Origin: Hyphomicrobiales bacterium
GTDB taxonomy: Bacteria; Pseudomonadota; Alphaproteobacteria; Rhizobiales; Rhizobiaceae
DNA: 64,000 bases
Assembly: GCA_900467745.1 (NCBI GenBank)
Contig: UBQW01000005.1
Location: 1 to 64,000, forward strand
Reading direction: 5' to 3'
Part shown: in pieces, positions 7,893 to 16,253 of the stretch
How the letters are laid out: every line of letters starts with the position of its first letter
Numbering within the stretch: position 1 is the stretch's first letter
Notes under the pieces: model-generated
Databases searched by the model: none
The model's input: the letters and a program-made list of their open reading frames with translations, nothing else
Told to the model about the DNA's origin: nothing
Made by a program: the position numbers and the translations under genes

Positions 7893-9205
7893 GACTGCTC
7901 TCCCCTCATAATTTGTTCGATCTCAGCAATGATCGCGCTGTGTTTGATCTCGTCGACCGTCGATATCGGATGCTCGCGGTTTATGGCGATCTCGTAGCCG
8001 CGACGGCGCAGCTGGAACTTCACCTCATGATATCTGCCGATGGCCCTGTCGACCGCCAGCAGCTTTTTGCGGAGATCAGCCAGCTCCTGATCGGTGCCGT
8101 CGAGCTTGAGGTCCGGCGACAGAAATGGCCGGAAATCGATCTCCATCTGCTTTACAAGGTCCATGGTCACGCTTGGATCGAGACCGAGTTCAGCGTCGGT
8201 CCACGTCGGCTTGTCATTCTCATCCGTCCGATCAGGATCGAGGATGACACCATCTTCTGCACGCAGCTCGCCGACCAGATGCTTGTGCCGGTCGCAGAGT
8301 GTCGCTGCATGAGCCCCCCAACGCAGGCGACCTGGCTGACCACATTCTTGACACGTACGCAGCGATTGCCGACGGGCTCGCTCTCGCAAGCGTGACAGCC
8401 AGTATGACTGTAGCGGTGTGGATGCGACGTGATAGCCGTCGGTGAAAAGGCGCAAGGCTCCGAATTTTTCCTTGCCCCAGCGCAAGCGAACGCTCCAGCC
8501 GTCAGCCGCCCATAGCCGTAATTGATCGCAGAACTCGGATGCAATCCCTGTCCAACCTGGTCCGAATTCGAGACCACGAGCGCCTTGGCCCTCGTCAGGC
8601 TTATAGACGTCAGGGTAAGCAAGGATAAAATCTTCGTGTCGACGGCGTCGGAACTCGTCGCGGAAGACATCGACGTCGATTTCCGAAAAACGGAGGCTGT
8701 CGATCACCTCAGGCAGAGGCTTGCTTTGAAAGTCGTCAGTGATCGAGTGCGGGCGTATGTCGCCGACGTCAATGATGTGCCAAATAGAGTGCTCTTTAAC
8801 GTTGAGCACCTTGGCAAATTCCAAAAACGAATAGGTCTTCTGCTCCGAACCATAGGACATCCGCATCGATACCGCCATTCGGACGGCCATCCTTGCCTGA
8901 TCAATCCCCTCACGGTCGCCCGGCCAAGGCAGCTGATCAGCCCACGCGGTGATTGCTTCGACCGTACGCTGATGTCCAACTGGATGGAAATCGACGAAAG
9001 CTTTCGCCCAGGCGTCAATGTCCTCGCGATACTCCCGCTGGATAGCATGAAATGTTTCGATCCAGGCTTGATCACGGTCGCCGAAGAACCCCGCTCGGAA
9101 TTCGCTCAGAACATCGTCGTACGGCTTGGCAGCAGCGCGGGCGGCTTCGATGCGTCCACGAGCGGCATCCAACAGTGCAATCTTCCGGGCCTTTTCGTCG
9201 GTCAT
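7889..9205 (-). CDS. Zinc-module protein, large paralogue (438 aa)
   Basis: Start placed at ATG 9205 (MTDEKARK), overlapping the upstream stop by ATGA. The middle of the protein contains the module shared by the three genes before it: GPGWTGIASEFCDQL, then RWGKEKFGALRLF, a helix, and CQECGQPGRLR...ATLCDRH, a CxxC...CxxH zinc site. This large copy adds a helical N-terminal region of about 200 residues and a C-terminal coiled coil (ELADLRKKLLAVDRAIGRYHEVKF). The KEKFGxLR/CxxCGxPG pattern recurs in many phage and bacterial hypothetical proteins, but no function is known to me. Confidence 0.7.
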   Translation of the reverse strand: MTDEKARKIALLDAARGRIEAARAAAKPYDDVLSEFRAGFFGDRDQAWIETFHAIQREYREDIDAWAKAFVDFHPVGHQRTVEAITAWADQLPWPGDREGIDQARMAVRMAVSMRMSYGSEQKTYSFLEFAKVLNVKEHSIWHIIDVGDIRPHSITDDFQSKPLPEVIDSLRFSEIDVDVFRDEFRRRRHEDFILAYPDVYKPDEGQGARGLEFGPGWTGIASEFCDQLRLWAADGWSVRLRWGKEKFGALRLFTDGYHVASTPLQSYWLSRLRERARRQSLRTCQECGQPGRLRWGAHAATLCDRHKHLVGELRAEDGVILDPDRTDENDKPTWTDAELGLDPSVTMDLVKQMEIDFRPFLSPDLKLDGTDQELADLRKKLLAVDRAIGRYHEVKFQLRRRGYEIAINREHPISTVDEIKHSAIIAEIEQIMRGEQS

Positions 9206-9648
9206 TTGGACGCCTTTCTCTGCTGCCACTCTTCGAAATGCCGGTCACAGCAGGTGCGATACCACCCGTCGATGACGCGCAGCCCGCCAGGTTCTCCGCA
9301 CTCTTCGCAAGTGTCATTGGCTCGTTCGACGATCTCACTACGCAGGTCGCTCAACAACTCCTGCACCGCCGTGGGCACAGGGGGATCGAAGTCGAGACCT
9401 TCGTGTGGAGCCGGACGAACGTAGATACGCAACTCGCCGATTTTCTCCTTGATTTGGCGTAGGAACCACTTCCCGATTTCGCCATGTTGGCGGAGGAGTG
9501 CCTGGGACTTCGCGCAGTATTCCTCGACCAACGGCCACCAGCCTGGGCCGATGGTGATGAGGTACTGCCAGTCCTGGTCGGTATTTGCAGGGTCAAAGAG
9601 GTCTGCGTAGCGCTCGCGGATGTGGTTGACGAATTCATCGTGCGTCAT
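9202..9648 (-). CDS. Zinc-module protein, compact paralogue (148 aa)
   Basis: Start at ATG 9648 with a perfect AGGAGG site. This is the simplest copy of the module: GPGWWPLVEEYC, IKEKIGELRIYV, a long helix, then CEECGEPGGLRVIDGWYRTCCDRH, with four zinc ligands (C, C, C, H) closing the protein. It overlaps the upstream gene by 14 bp and the downstream gene by 4 bp. Function is unknown; the fold may bind nucleic acid or a partner through the zinc site. Confidence 0.7.
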   Translation of the reverse strand: MTHDEFVNHIRERYADLFDPANTDQDWQYLITIGPGWWPLVEEYCAKSQALLRQHGEIGKWFLRQIKEKIGELRIYVRPAPHEGLDFDPPVPTAVQELLSDLRSEIVERANDTCEECGEPGGLRVIDGWYRTCCDRHFEEWQQRKASK

Positions 9649-10456
9649 CGCGATCCTCCTTGTTCGCTGCCAGCGAGGCCTGATCGCTCTCCCACTCGGC
9701 ATGCTTGACAATGTCGGCGATCTCAAACTGCGCCCCCGGATCAACTTGAGGGCCGAACCGGACAGTCAAAAAAAGCTGGCCTTCGCTCTCCACGACTTTG
9801 GTTGCGGTTACATGCCCGACCAGGCCCTTAGCCTCGACGATTGCTTTGATGTCGAGCAGAGCTTTGCGCATGATCGCCGTGTTGTATTCGGTCATAGGAA
9901 GCAGAAGTGCGGTCGTCGGTGGCAGTATATCGGAAACGCTATCGCGAAACCGTGCTCTGTCATCCATCGCCTCGGTCAACGCAGTCAGCTGTTCCTGGAC
10001 CTCCGCCGTATGTTCCTCGCACAGGAAAAAGCCGCCATCGCCGACTGCAATAGGAGCCGCGTTGCCTTTTCCGCACCGCTCGCAGGTTTCCCGAGACACA
10101 TGCAAGAGATCGCGTTGAGCAATGCGCAAGCTGTTCATCTGGTGTGGATGCCAGCGCGACATCTCGGGAAACGCAAATGCGCGAGCACCGTCTGCGCTGC
10201 GCTCGAAGCGGAGGGAGACGGCATCGACGAGATCACCGATATCATCCATCTCACCCAGGAATTTTTTTACGATATCGGTCCAGCCATCGGGCAGTGTCGC
10301 GACTGTGCCATGACAGTATTTGCCGTGCAGCGCCTGCAGTTGGTGGAAATGATCTTGCTGCATCGACATCTCTTCTGAGAGCTGCAGCCAGAGCCTGCTG
10401 TGCGCTGCGTTGGTAAGGCTCTGGCGCTGACGAGCGCGGATGTCTTCAATCGGCAT
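9635..10456 (-). CDS. Zinc-module protein, divergent paralogue (273 aa)
   Basis: Start at ATG 10456 with GAGGAGC upstream. It carries a weaker version of the module: LPDGWTDIVKKFLGEM in place of GPGW, a changed KFG strand, and CERCGKGNAA...GGFFLCEEH, keeping the CxxC and CxxH ligands. The C-terminal third (NTAIMRKALLDIKAIVEAKGLVG...FLTVRFGP) looks like a separate small alpha/beta domain. It overlaps its upstream neighbour by 11 bp and is coupled within the operon. No known family name is assigned. Confidence 0.65.
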   Translation of the reverse strand: MPIEDIRARQRQSLTNAAHSRLWLQLSEEMSMQQDHFHQLQALHGKYCHGTVATLPDGWTDIVKKFLGEMDDIGDLVDAVSLRFERSADGARAFAFPEMSRWHPHQMNSLRIAQRDLLHVSRETCERCGKGNAAPIAVGDGGFFLCEEHTAEVQEQLTALTEAMDDRARFRDSVSDILPPTTALLLPMTEYNTAIMRKALLDIKAIVEAKGLVGHVTATKVVESEGQLFLTVRFGPQVDPGAQFEIADIVKHAEWESDQASLAANKEDRDDAR

Positions 10457-10814
10457 TGCGGTGCTCCTCACAAAGAGTGTCGCCGGAAGGCTGGCCGCAG
10501 ACCATGCAGATAAGGCTCTGGCGTTCGTTGAAAAACTGGAGCGCAATGATCAGCGCAATCGCCGAGCCGTCAGTCCACTTTTCGAAATCAACCAGCGGTG
10601 CGGCGTAGGCCCTGAAAAGCCCGCCCTCATCGTCCAGCTGCTCGAAATGCAGGGTGACCCAAGGCGACGTATCACCATGATCAACGGCGATCAGGTCGCA
10701 CTGATGCAGCAATCCCGCGAGCAGGTCGACGTAACCGTTCGGCAGCGATTCCAGCTTTTCATCCCACCAGTGCGGATACAGCTCGCGGAAACGCTCGATA
10801 TCTTCCTTCTTCAC
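10446..10814 (-). CDS. Zinc-module protein, short divergent paralogue (122 aa)
   Basis: The first of four related genes. It shows the same order: LPNGYVDLLAGLLHQC, a beta segment (WVTLHFEQLDDEGGLFRAY), a helix and a terminal CMVCGQPSGDTLCEEH zinc motif. Its ATG overlaps the stop of the phosphoesterase gene (ATGA). Sequence identity with the other copies is low except for the Gly-aromatic and Cys/His positions, so the duplications look old or the copies were recruited separately. Confidence 0.65.
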   Translation of the reverse strand: MKKEDIERFRELYPHWWDEKLESLPNGYVDLLAGLLHQCDLIAVDHGDTSPWVTLHFEQLDDEGGLFRAYAAPLVDFEKWTDGSAIALIIALQFFNERQSLICMVCGQPSGDTLCEEHRNAD

Positions 10815-11353
10815 GACACGACCTCGGCATCACGCATGCGTGCGGTCAACGCGAGAAAGGTCTGCGGCGCGAAGCCCGTATCGGGGCAATCGACCCCACA
10901 ATCCCGCGACCGGCCATACGCAGGCAAGCGGCCGTGAGAGTGCCCGAAAAAATGCCAGGAGCCATGGACAGATGCCGCCCAGGTACGCATGGCGTAGTGA
11001 TGCAGGATGATGCGTTCTTTATCCTGCTTGACCTCGGCATAGTGAGTTGGCGGCTGGTCCCAGGCCAAGGCCGCAATGCCTTTGCGGACGTTGCCGGAAT
11101 GGTCCAGGTCATGGTTGCCCAAGATCAAGCGCTTACGACCCCGCAGCTGCCCGAAAATCTGGGCTGTGCGGCTATCCTGGTGGGAAGAGAAATCGCCGAG
11201 CATCCAGACGATATCGGCGTCTTTCACGACGACATTGTGGGCGTCGATGATGTAGCGATCCATCTCATCCGTCGATGCGAAAGGACGGTTTTCGAGCATG
11301 CGGGCATGGCCGAAATGTTGATCGCTGGTGAAATAGTGGGTGCAGAACGCCAC
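10811..11353 (-). CDS. Calcineurin-like metallophosphoesterase
   Basis: The 180-aa protein has all the metal-site motifs of small phosphoesterases in order: TSDQHFGH (D-x-H), MLGDFSS (GD), LILGNHDLDH (GNHD), ILHHYAM (H) and FFGHSHG (GHxH). Such enzymes hydrolyse phosphodiesters or phosphomonoesters with two metal ions; phage and bacterial relatives of this size act on nucleotides or small molecules. It is the first gene of the six-gene leftward operon. The 173 bp ahead of it should contain the promoter. Confidence 0.85.
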   Translation of the reverse strand: MAFCTHYFTSDQHFGHARMLENRPFASTDEMDRYIIDAHNVVVKDADIVWMLGDFSSHQDSRTAQIFGQLRGRKRLILGNHDLDHSGNVRKGIAALAWDQPPTHYAEVKQDKERIILHHYAMRTWAASVHGSWHFFGHSHGRLPAYGRSRDCGVDCPDTGFAPQTFLALTARMRDAEVVS

Positions 11354-11526
11354 GTCAGAAGCCCTTTCAAGTCACAATAAATCCGAGACCACCGGCGAAA
11401 GACCGGCGGACGATGCGATGGCATCATAGATTTATGGTGAAGGACTTCATTCGATGCGGCTCCAAAGAGCGGTTGGCGTTGAAGGGAATGTAGTGGAGGT
11501 ACCGCGCGTTGTAAAGCGGTACCTTT

Positions 11527-11937
11527 TCAATAAGTTAGATGGGACTTCGTTTGTGGACGCTTCGCCGGGACATAGTCAACGAACGCTCGCATCCTCCTTT
11601 GAACGGTCACCTCGATATCCTGAAGCGGCAGGGATTCGAAAGCTCGACCGAGCTGGTAGAAATACCCAGGCTGTCTAGTGTTCCAGTATGTACGGCCGAG
11701 GTGCAGGATCGCCTCGGTGACAACGCCACCACATTTCTGGTCAACCTTTGCGATCAATGGATAGTCCGTTGGTAGGTCCCGGGCAAACGACGCTGCCAAT
11801 TTCGCCATTCTCTCTGGCGTTTCGTACAATGGCATTGATTCCACACGTTGGAAGAACCGCTTGCTCTCTGCCATCATCTCATTGGTAAAGGCAAAACGCC
11901 AAGATGGCAGCACTGACTTAACGGGCTCGGCGGTCAT
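11527..11937 (-). CDS. Phage hypothetical protein downstream of rep
   Basis: A 136-aa protein starting MTAEPVKSVLPSWRFAFTNEMM at ATG 11937 with AGGAG upstream; it overlaps the initiator stop by ATGA. No recognised family. It is mostly helical, with aromatic residues (YWNTRQPGYFYQLGRAFESL) and a basic tail. Being co-translated with the initiator suggests a role in replication or its control, but nothing in the sequence proves it. Confidence 0.6.
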   Translation of the reverse strand: MTAEPVKSVLPSWRFAFTNEMMAESKRFFQRVESMPLYETPERMAKLAASFARDLPTDYPLIAKVDQKCGGVVTEAILHLGRTYWNTRQPGYFYQLGRAFESLPLQDIEVTVQRRMRAFVDYVPAKRPQTKSHLTY

Positions 11938-13625
11938 TGATAAATCTCCTGTCCATCCATGTGTGGCTGAAGCTCCGTAAGAAGCTGGCACCACTCATCG
12001 AAGCTTACGTCAATTTCCTGATGCCAGGTATCGATGCCACCTGCGTCATGATCGTGGTAGCTTGACACAACCGTCACCTTCTTTCCGCCGGTCTCACCTG
12101 ACTTAATTTTGGCAAACACTATCGATTCGAGGAAATCGAGGTGCATCGGCTTAAAACGAAGGCTGATTTCGGAGCAGCTATCAAAGCTCATCACTGCGGG
12201 CTGTGGTTCCGGTTCCGGCTCCGGCTCGAACTCGAAGTAGGCCGCAGGATCGAAGGTATCGGCCTCTTCCTGCCCTACAACCTCATTGTCAGGCAGGACC
12301 AATTCCTCAGTGACCGAGGACGACCGCTGACGATTATAGTAGCTAATGATATGGGCACGCTTCTTGTCAGCCTTCCACCCTGCACGCTCGCGACGGTCGC
12401 ATTCAGCTAAGGTGATCACCTTGTTACCACGCGAGACGTCTGCGGAGAGATAATCAATAAGGTCGGCTTCATTCGCCTCCTCGACGATGACACCCCAGGC
12501 CGCGTAGTTCGCTCCCTCGGTCTCGATCTGATCGAGCAATGACTGACCGCGATACTTTCGCTTATGATATCCGACCGTGAGCGGGGTGCCCTTCAGGGCT
12601 TCCGACAACGCTACTGTCCAGAGCTTCCAAAAGTTGTGATGCAGGTAGGTCGGGACTGCATCCTTGAAAGCCCGCTCCGCTCGGACCCAGGTGTCACTCC
12701 TAACCATGTAACGAGGATCGTCGATCCCGCCGACATTCAGCTCTCGCAAGTTGGTCGGGATGTAACTCGGCTTGATATGCTGCGGAGAAGGAGCCTTAAG
12801 CTCCACTGTAAATTCGTACACTTCAACCGGACGGCCGCGTCTTTTCGCGTGAATAGGACGTCCAAACGCCTTGAACCGCCTGACAGAGCCATAATCATTC
12901 TCGTGAGCCGCGACGACCGCAGAAAGCTTCCCGATGTTGTAGTCGCCCTTTTCGTCACGAGTAAAATCAACGAGGTCAGCCAGTTCGTCTGGGGTTATCG
13001 GAATGCAGAACCGATTATCCGATCCGGCAACCCATTTCCGCTTGGCCGCTTCCAAGGCCAGCCATTTGTAAATCGCGGTGGAATATTTGCTGCTTTTCTT
13101 GTCGACGATAGCAGCCAGCTCGATGTGAGCATAAGCCTTCATGTCGGACATGATGATACGGATAGGTTCCGGAAACTGCCAAGCAAGGAATTCATCTTGC
13201 TTGGTAGCCTCGCTCCACGTCGTTAGCATCGAGACGCCGCTATAAAGCCTATCGGCGTGACCAAATGACAGCTTCACGCCCGAGAGCTTGTTGAAGCTGG
13301 AAACCACCTCATCTCGCTTGATAAAGTCGCCGAGAAACCGCCGGAGAGCAGAAGTGGGTATCTTGTAGGCCCGGGCTTCCATTGCCGGGTCGACGTCGTA
13401 GGTCCAGGAAAGGACCATCTCCCAGACACTGATATCAAGGGCAGACAAAGTTACGCCGTCCTCGGCACGGATACCCATCAACAGCTCGGCCGGTCTTGGG
13501 CTTTCTGGGGCTAGGTCCCTAAATGAACCAGGATCGTTCACGATAGATGATAAGCTACCCCGAGTTGACGGGCGGAACGATTGACGTTTTGCTGGTGGTT
13601 TAGGGACGGGCCTCTGAGCGGTCAT
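11934..13625 (-). CDS. Replication initiator-like protein (RepB/Rep_3 type)
   Basis: A 563-aa protein started at ATG 13625 (MTAQRPVPK); 60 bp more is open upstream but would run into AT-rich repeats. Residues about 60-280 look like the double winged helix of iteron-binding initiators, including the helix-strand AYAHIELAAIVDKKSSKYSTAIYKW that resembles the Rep_3 signature (Y-x3-Y/S-x2-LYE). The C-terminal half has a helical region and an acidic proline-rich linker (EFEPEPEPEPQP). Iteron-like repeats lie directly upstream. It would initiate phage DNA replication, perhaps in a plasmid-like mode. Confidence 0.6.
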   Translation of the reverse strand: MTAQRPVPKPPAKRQSFRPSTRGSLSSIVNDPGSFRDLAPESPRPAELLMGIRAEDGVTLSALDISVWEMVLSWTYDVDPAMEARAYKIPTSALRRFLGDFIKRDEVVSSFNKLSGVKLSFGHADRLYSGVSMLTTWSEATKQDEFLAWQFPEPIRIIMSDMKAYAHIELAAIVDKKSSKYSTAIYKWLALEAAKRKWVAGSDNRFCIPITPDELADLVDFTRDEKGDYNIGKLSAVVAAHENDYGSVRRFKAFGRPIHAKRRGRPVEVYEFTVELKAPSPQHIKPSYIPTNLRELNVGGIDDPRYMVRSDTWVRAERAFKDAVPTYLHHNFWKLWTVALSEALKGTPLTVGYHKRKYRGQSLLDQIETEGANYAAWGVIVEEANEADLIDYLSADVSRGNKVITLAECDRRERAGWKADKKRAHIISYYNRQRSSSVTEELVLPDNEVVGQEEADTFDPAAYFEFEPEPEPEPQPAVMSFDSCSEISLRFKPMHLDFLESIVFAKIKSGETGGKKVTVVSSYHDHDAGGIDTWHQEIDVSFDEWCQLLTELQPHMDGQEIYQ

Positions 13626-13667
13626 AGTGAATTCTCGGAATGGATATATTCCTATGATTTTCGTCGG

Positions 13668-13793
13668 CGGAAATAAATGCAACAACTATTTATTCCGGAC
13701 TTCCTAGGACGACGGGAATAAATCAAAGCTTATCTCTGGGAAAACGGGAATAAATACAAGTGTTGACCTGACCCGCTCTGGGAAAACGGGAAT
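13668..13793. repeat. Iteron-like repeats upstream of the initiator gene
   Basis: CTCTGGGAAAACGGGAAT occurs twice exactly (13734-13751 and 13776-13793), starting 42 bp apart, four helical turns. The shorter word GGGAATAAAT occurs at 13714 and 13747, a variant GGAAATAAAT at 13669, and the inverse ATTTATTCC at 13688-13696. The cluster sits in the AT-rich leader of the Rep-like gene, the usual position of initiator binding sites for autoregulation or origin function. The 340-bp gap 13626-13965 holds nothing else recognisable. Confidence 0.6.
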
Positions 13794-13965
13794 CAAAGAA
13801 CCACAAATAACGTTGACGTTAGCTGGTAAATCAATCCCTTAGCCGGTTTCAATTTTTGCAGCTCTCGCCTAATACAAGAGAGGATAAATAACAGCTAATC
13901 TAGGTGCTCCACGTTTTGCCGTGGCAGCTGCGCTGCAGATCAGGTTTGCAGAACCATCCGAGGTG

Positions 13966-14196
13966 TTATTCTACGCGTTGCAGCGGCAGCTGCACGAGAT
14001 ATCGGATAAGGTCAGCTAAGGGCTTTTGCATCTCCGGCGCAATTCCGTCACGCTCGATCTTGTCAGCCAACGCAAGGATGGCTTCTCCCGCTAACAGCTG
14101 TGAGCCTGCGTAGTCGCCCGCAGTGACGACGTCGCGCAGTGGCGACAAGAGCCAACCTCCCGGAACTTCGGCTTTGTTTTCGAAAAAGTCGATCAT
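13966..14196 (-). CDS. Small phage hypothetical protein
   Basis: A 76-aa protein (MIDFFENKAEVPGGWLLSPLRDV...), start at ATG 14196 with GAGG about 7 bp upstream; an adjacent GTG is an alternative. It is helical with no recognised motif. It lies leftward between the initiator leader and the divergent gene at 14437. A TTGACA-like -35 on the minus strand (complement of about 14236-14251) and an AT-rich element at 14304 precede it. Confidence 0.5.
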   Translation of the reverse strand: MIDFFENKAEVPGGWLLSPLRDVVTAGDYAGSQLLAGEAILALADKIERDGIAPEMQKPLADLIRYLVQLPLQRVE

Positions 14197-14303
14197 CACA
14201 TGCCTCACTCGTATCGATACGGAGCTAATGTCCAAGATGTCAACATTGTCAAAGGTATTGTTTTGCCGGGGCAAAGTCCGATTTGGAGACGGTAAACGTA
14301 AAT

Positions 14304-14320
14304 TAAAATAAATTAAAACA
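14304..14320. promoter_or_regulatory. 17-bp AT-rich element shared with the right prophage end
   Basis: TAAAATAAATTAAAACA here is identical to 49045-49061. Both copies lie upstream of leftward genes (108 bp before 14196; 66 bp before 48979), and partial similarity (GATNTGGNGA) extends further upstream. It looks like a shared regulator site or UP-element. Confidence 0.45.
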
Positions 14321-14391
14321 ACTTATTTCGCTGGCATTACGAATTATTCTGATTTCGCCAACGGAAAGCCCACGTTTCTTGCATCGCCGAC

Positions 14392-14427
14392 GATCACACT
14401 GTGACGGTAATGATCACGGTGTGACGG
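14392..14427. promoter_or_regulatory. Tandem palindromic operators before the rightward early genes
   Basis: GATCACACTGTGACGG (14392-14407) and GATCACGGTGTGACGG (14412-14427) repeat with a 20-bp period, two helical turns. Each contains a TCAC(A/G)-N-TGTGA dyad. They end 9 bp before the ATG at 14437, so a bound dimer would block its promoter or leader. This is typical of a phage repressor operator pair. Confidence 0.6.
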
Positions 14428-14436
14428 CAGGTAAGT

Positions 14437-14862
14437 ATGGATCAGGTGTCTATCAGCGCTGGAGCAGCACGGACTGCTCGTTGGAGAGCGGGTCTCAAAC
14501 ATCGACGTCTGCCCGAGACCGATGACATCGATACGGTTCTGGCGACCGCGTTTGCTGGCTTCGTGGCCCAATATTACGAGAGCCGTGGGCATCACGGTCC
14601 ATTCCCGGCGTTGATAAGCGATGCTCTCCGGGCCGCCGGGTTTAATAACCAGGAGGGCTCCAGGAGGGCTGAGGCTCGTCTCTATTACCTGGAGATGACC
14701 GGTCGCCATCCTGATGCCTCTGCCGCCCAGAAACGCCGCTGGGAGCTTGGCCGACCACCGTTCGATCCCCCTTTCATTGATGAAGAGGAAACTGATCCTG
14801 ATCAGCACGACGACGGCTATTTTGATCCGGCTGACGAGGTTGCTTTGGAGGAAGCTGAATGA
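14437..14862 (+). CDS. Phage early hypothetical protein
   Basis: A 141-aa protein preceded by the paired operators. The N-terminal half is helical and basic (MDQVSISAGAARTARWRAGLKHRR); the middle (FPALISDALRAAGFNNQEGSRRAEARLYYLEMTGRHPDA) could fold as a helical DNA-binding region; the tail is very acidic. No known family is recognised. It is the first gene of the rightward early transcript and overlaps the next gene by ATGA. Confidence 0.6.
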   Translation: MDQVSISAGAARTARWRAGLKHRRLPETDDIDTVLATAFAGFVAQYYESRGHHGPFPALISDALRAAGFNNQEGSRRAEARLYYLEMTGRHPDASAAQKRRWELGRPPFDPPFIDEEETDPDQHDDGYFDPADEVALEEAE

Positions 14863-15215
14863 GTGAATCGAAGTCTTCCCCCCATTACTCCATACTTTTG
14901 AAACGAAATGATCCGAAATTGAATCTCAATTGTCGTCTCGCACAGTGTGACGGCCCTGAGGCTCTGGTGCGGGCTCACAAGGCTGTCATGTGGTTGGCGG
15001 CGCAGGACGAGGACCAGGCGCAGCTCGCGAATGGCCTGGGCTTCTCCAAGTCCGACACCAAATCCGGTCGCAATCTAGCGAAGATATCCACCTTGCAGGT
15101 GATCCTCTCATCCATCCTAGCTCCGATGGCGGTTCGACTGGCCAGAAAATACCGTCGGCAGCTGCCGCACCAATACCTCGTCGACCTCCCAACGCAGCAG
15201 ACCTTGAAAATTTAG
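14859..15215 (+). CDS. Phage early hypothetical protein
   Basis: A 118-aa basic protein (MSESKSSPHYSILLKRNDPKLNLN...) whose start overlaps the previous stop by ATGA, so it is translationally coupled to it. A helical middle segment (ALVRAHKAVMWLAAQDEDQAQLANGLGFSKSDTKSGRNLAKIS) resembles a helix-turn-helix only loosely. The C terminus is basic. No family assignment. Confidence 0.55.
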   Translation: MSESKSSPHYSILLKRNDPKLNLNCRLAQCDGPEALVRAHKAVMWLAAQDEDQAQLANGLGFSKSDTKSGRNLAKISTLQVILSSILAPMAVRLARKYRRQLPHQYLVDLPTQQTLKI

Positions 15216-15271
15216 TTGGTCATTTCAGCCGTCGATAGGAACCTACTCCTATCACCTCCGGACACCCTGCA

Positions 15272-15874
15272 ATGGCCACTACCACTCGCACAGACACCTC
15301 CTACAGCGCCACTCTCATGCGCATCCATACCCTCGAAGAGGTTGTTAAAGCCGTCCAGGCAGAGATGGAGGCTCTGTGGGATGAGCTGGAATCCTTGGAG
15401 CCGGGTGGCGGCAGCGGCGACCAGGATCGTATTTACAATCTCACGGTAGGCGGAGCGCAGGTCGGCGGTATTGATGACGTGCCGCAAGGTCCGTCGATCT
15501 ACGACGATATTTCGATGCATAAGAGGCTTTGGGGCGGGACAAGTTTGGTACATAGTCATCTGGCTGACGCAGACATGATCCCTCTTGTCGAACAGCTGTG
15601 CGACCCTGACGCGCCGTACGCATCAAGTTTCTGGACCAGCGGCAATAGCGCGCTTGGACTTATCCTTGGCTCGAATGCCGACGTCTACGATGCCCTGTCG
15701 GACAAGGACTTGGCAAGATTGCTGTTCGGCAACTTCCCCTCGATGGCCTTGTCGACCATGCTGGGCGATAACCTCAATCTCTACGGCATGATCAAGACCT
15801 GCGAGAGCCGCCTTACAATGATCGAGTCACGGCTCGATAGTATCGAAAGCCGTCTATCGTCAGGAGGCCTGTGA
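15272..15874 (+). CDS. Phage hypothetical protein with coiled-coil ends
   Basis: A 200-aa protein. The N terminus (IHTLEEVVKAVQAEMEALWDELESL) and the C terminus (CESRLTMIESRLDSIESRLSS) are heptad-like coiled coils flanking an acidic globular middle (SALGLILGSNADVYDALSDKDLARLL). It lies 56 bp after the previous gene in the rightward early transcript. It may be an oligomeric regulator or structural accessory; function unknown. Confidence 0.6.
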   Translation: MATTTRTDTSYSATLMRIHTLEEVVKAVQAEMEALWDELESLEPGGGSGDQDRIYNLTVGGAQVGGIDDVPQGPSIYDDISMHKRLWGGTSLVHSHLADADMIPLVEQLCDPDAPYASSFWTSGNSALGLILGSNADVYDALSDKDLARLLFGNFPSMALSTMLGDNLNLYGMIKTCESRLTMIESRLDSIESRLSSGGL

Positions 15875-16140
15875 TGGATCACTTGCATTCTTGCGAGGAC
15901 GTAATCGACGCCATGCTGATGGGCGACACCCTGCCAAGGGTGATCGAGTTGGAAGCCGTTAAGCTGATGTCGACTGCGCTCGGCGATCTGATCACGCGTA
16001 TCGACGAACTGGCTGAGGCTCGGGCCAAGGATCAGATCAAGCTGCTGTGGAGTGATCTGGTCGCGATCTCGCGCACATACGACGATTTTCTGACGGCAGA
16101 CCTACGTATCGAGATGCCGGTGACGGAGATGATCCCTTGA
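15874..16140 (+). CDS. Small helical phage protein
   Basis: An 88-aa acidic helical protein (MDHLHSCEDVIDAMLMGDTLPRVIELEAVKLM...). The ATG at 15874 overlaps the preceding TGA; a GTG directly before it is an alternative start. No motif is recognised. It is the last gene before the strong terminator at 16205-16240 and so closes the early transcript. Confidence 0.55.
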   Translation: MDHLHSCEDVIDAMLMGDTLPRVIELEAVKLMSTALGDLITRIDELAEARAKDQIKLLWSDLVAISRTYDDFLTADLRIEMPVTEMIP

Positions 16141-16204
16141 CCCAATCAGCGCCAAGCCCAACCATCATTCCAATCGAGGCTGCTATTCCTTCGCGCCTCC
16201 ACCT

Positions 16205-16240
16205 GACCTGGCGCGGATTTCTGCTGCCGGGTCTTTTTTT
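16205..16240 (+). terminator. Rho-independent terminator of the early rightward operon
   Basis: GACCTGGC (16205-16212) pairs with GCCGGGTC (16226-16233) in an 8-bp stem with one G-T pair, followed by seven T residues. The same stem and T-run recur at 47065-47100. It separates the early genes from the cassette starting at 16254. Confidence 0.8.
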
Positions 16241-16253
16241 GTGAGGTGAGCTG

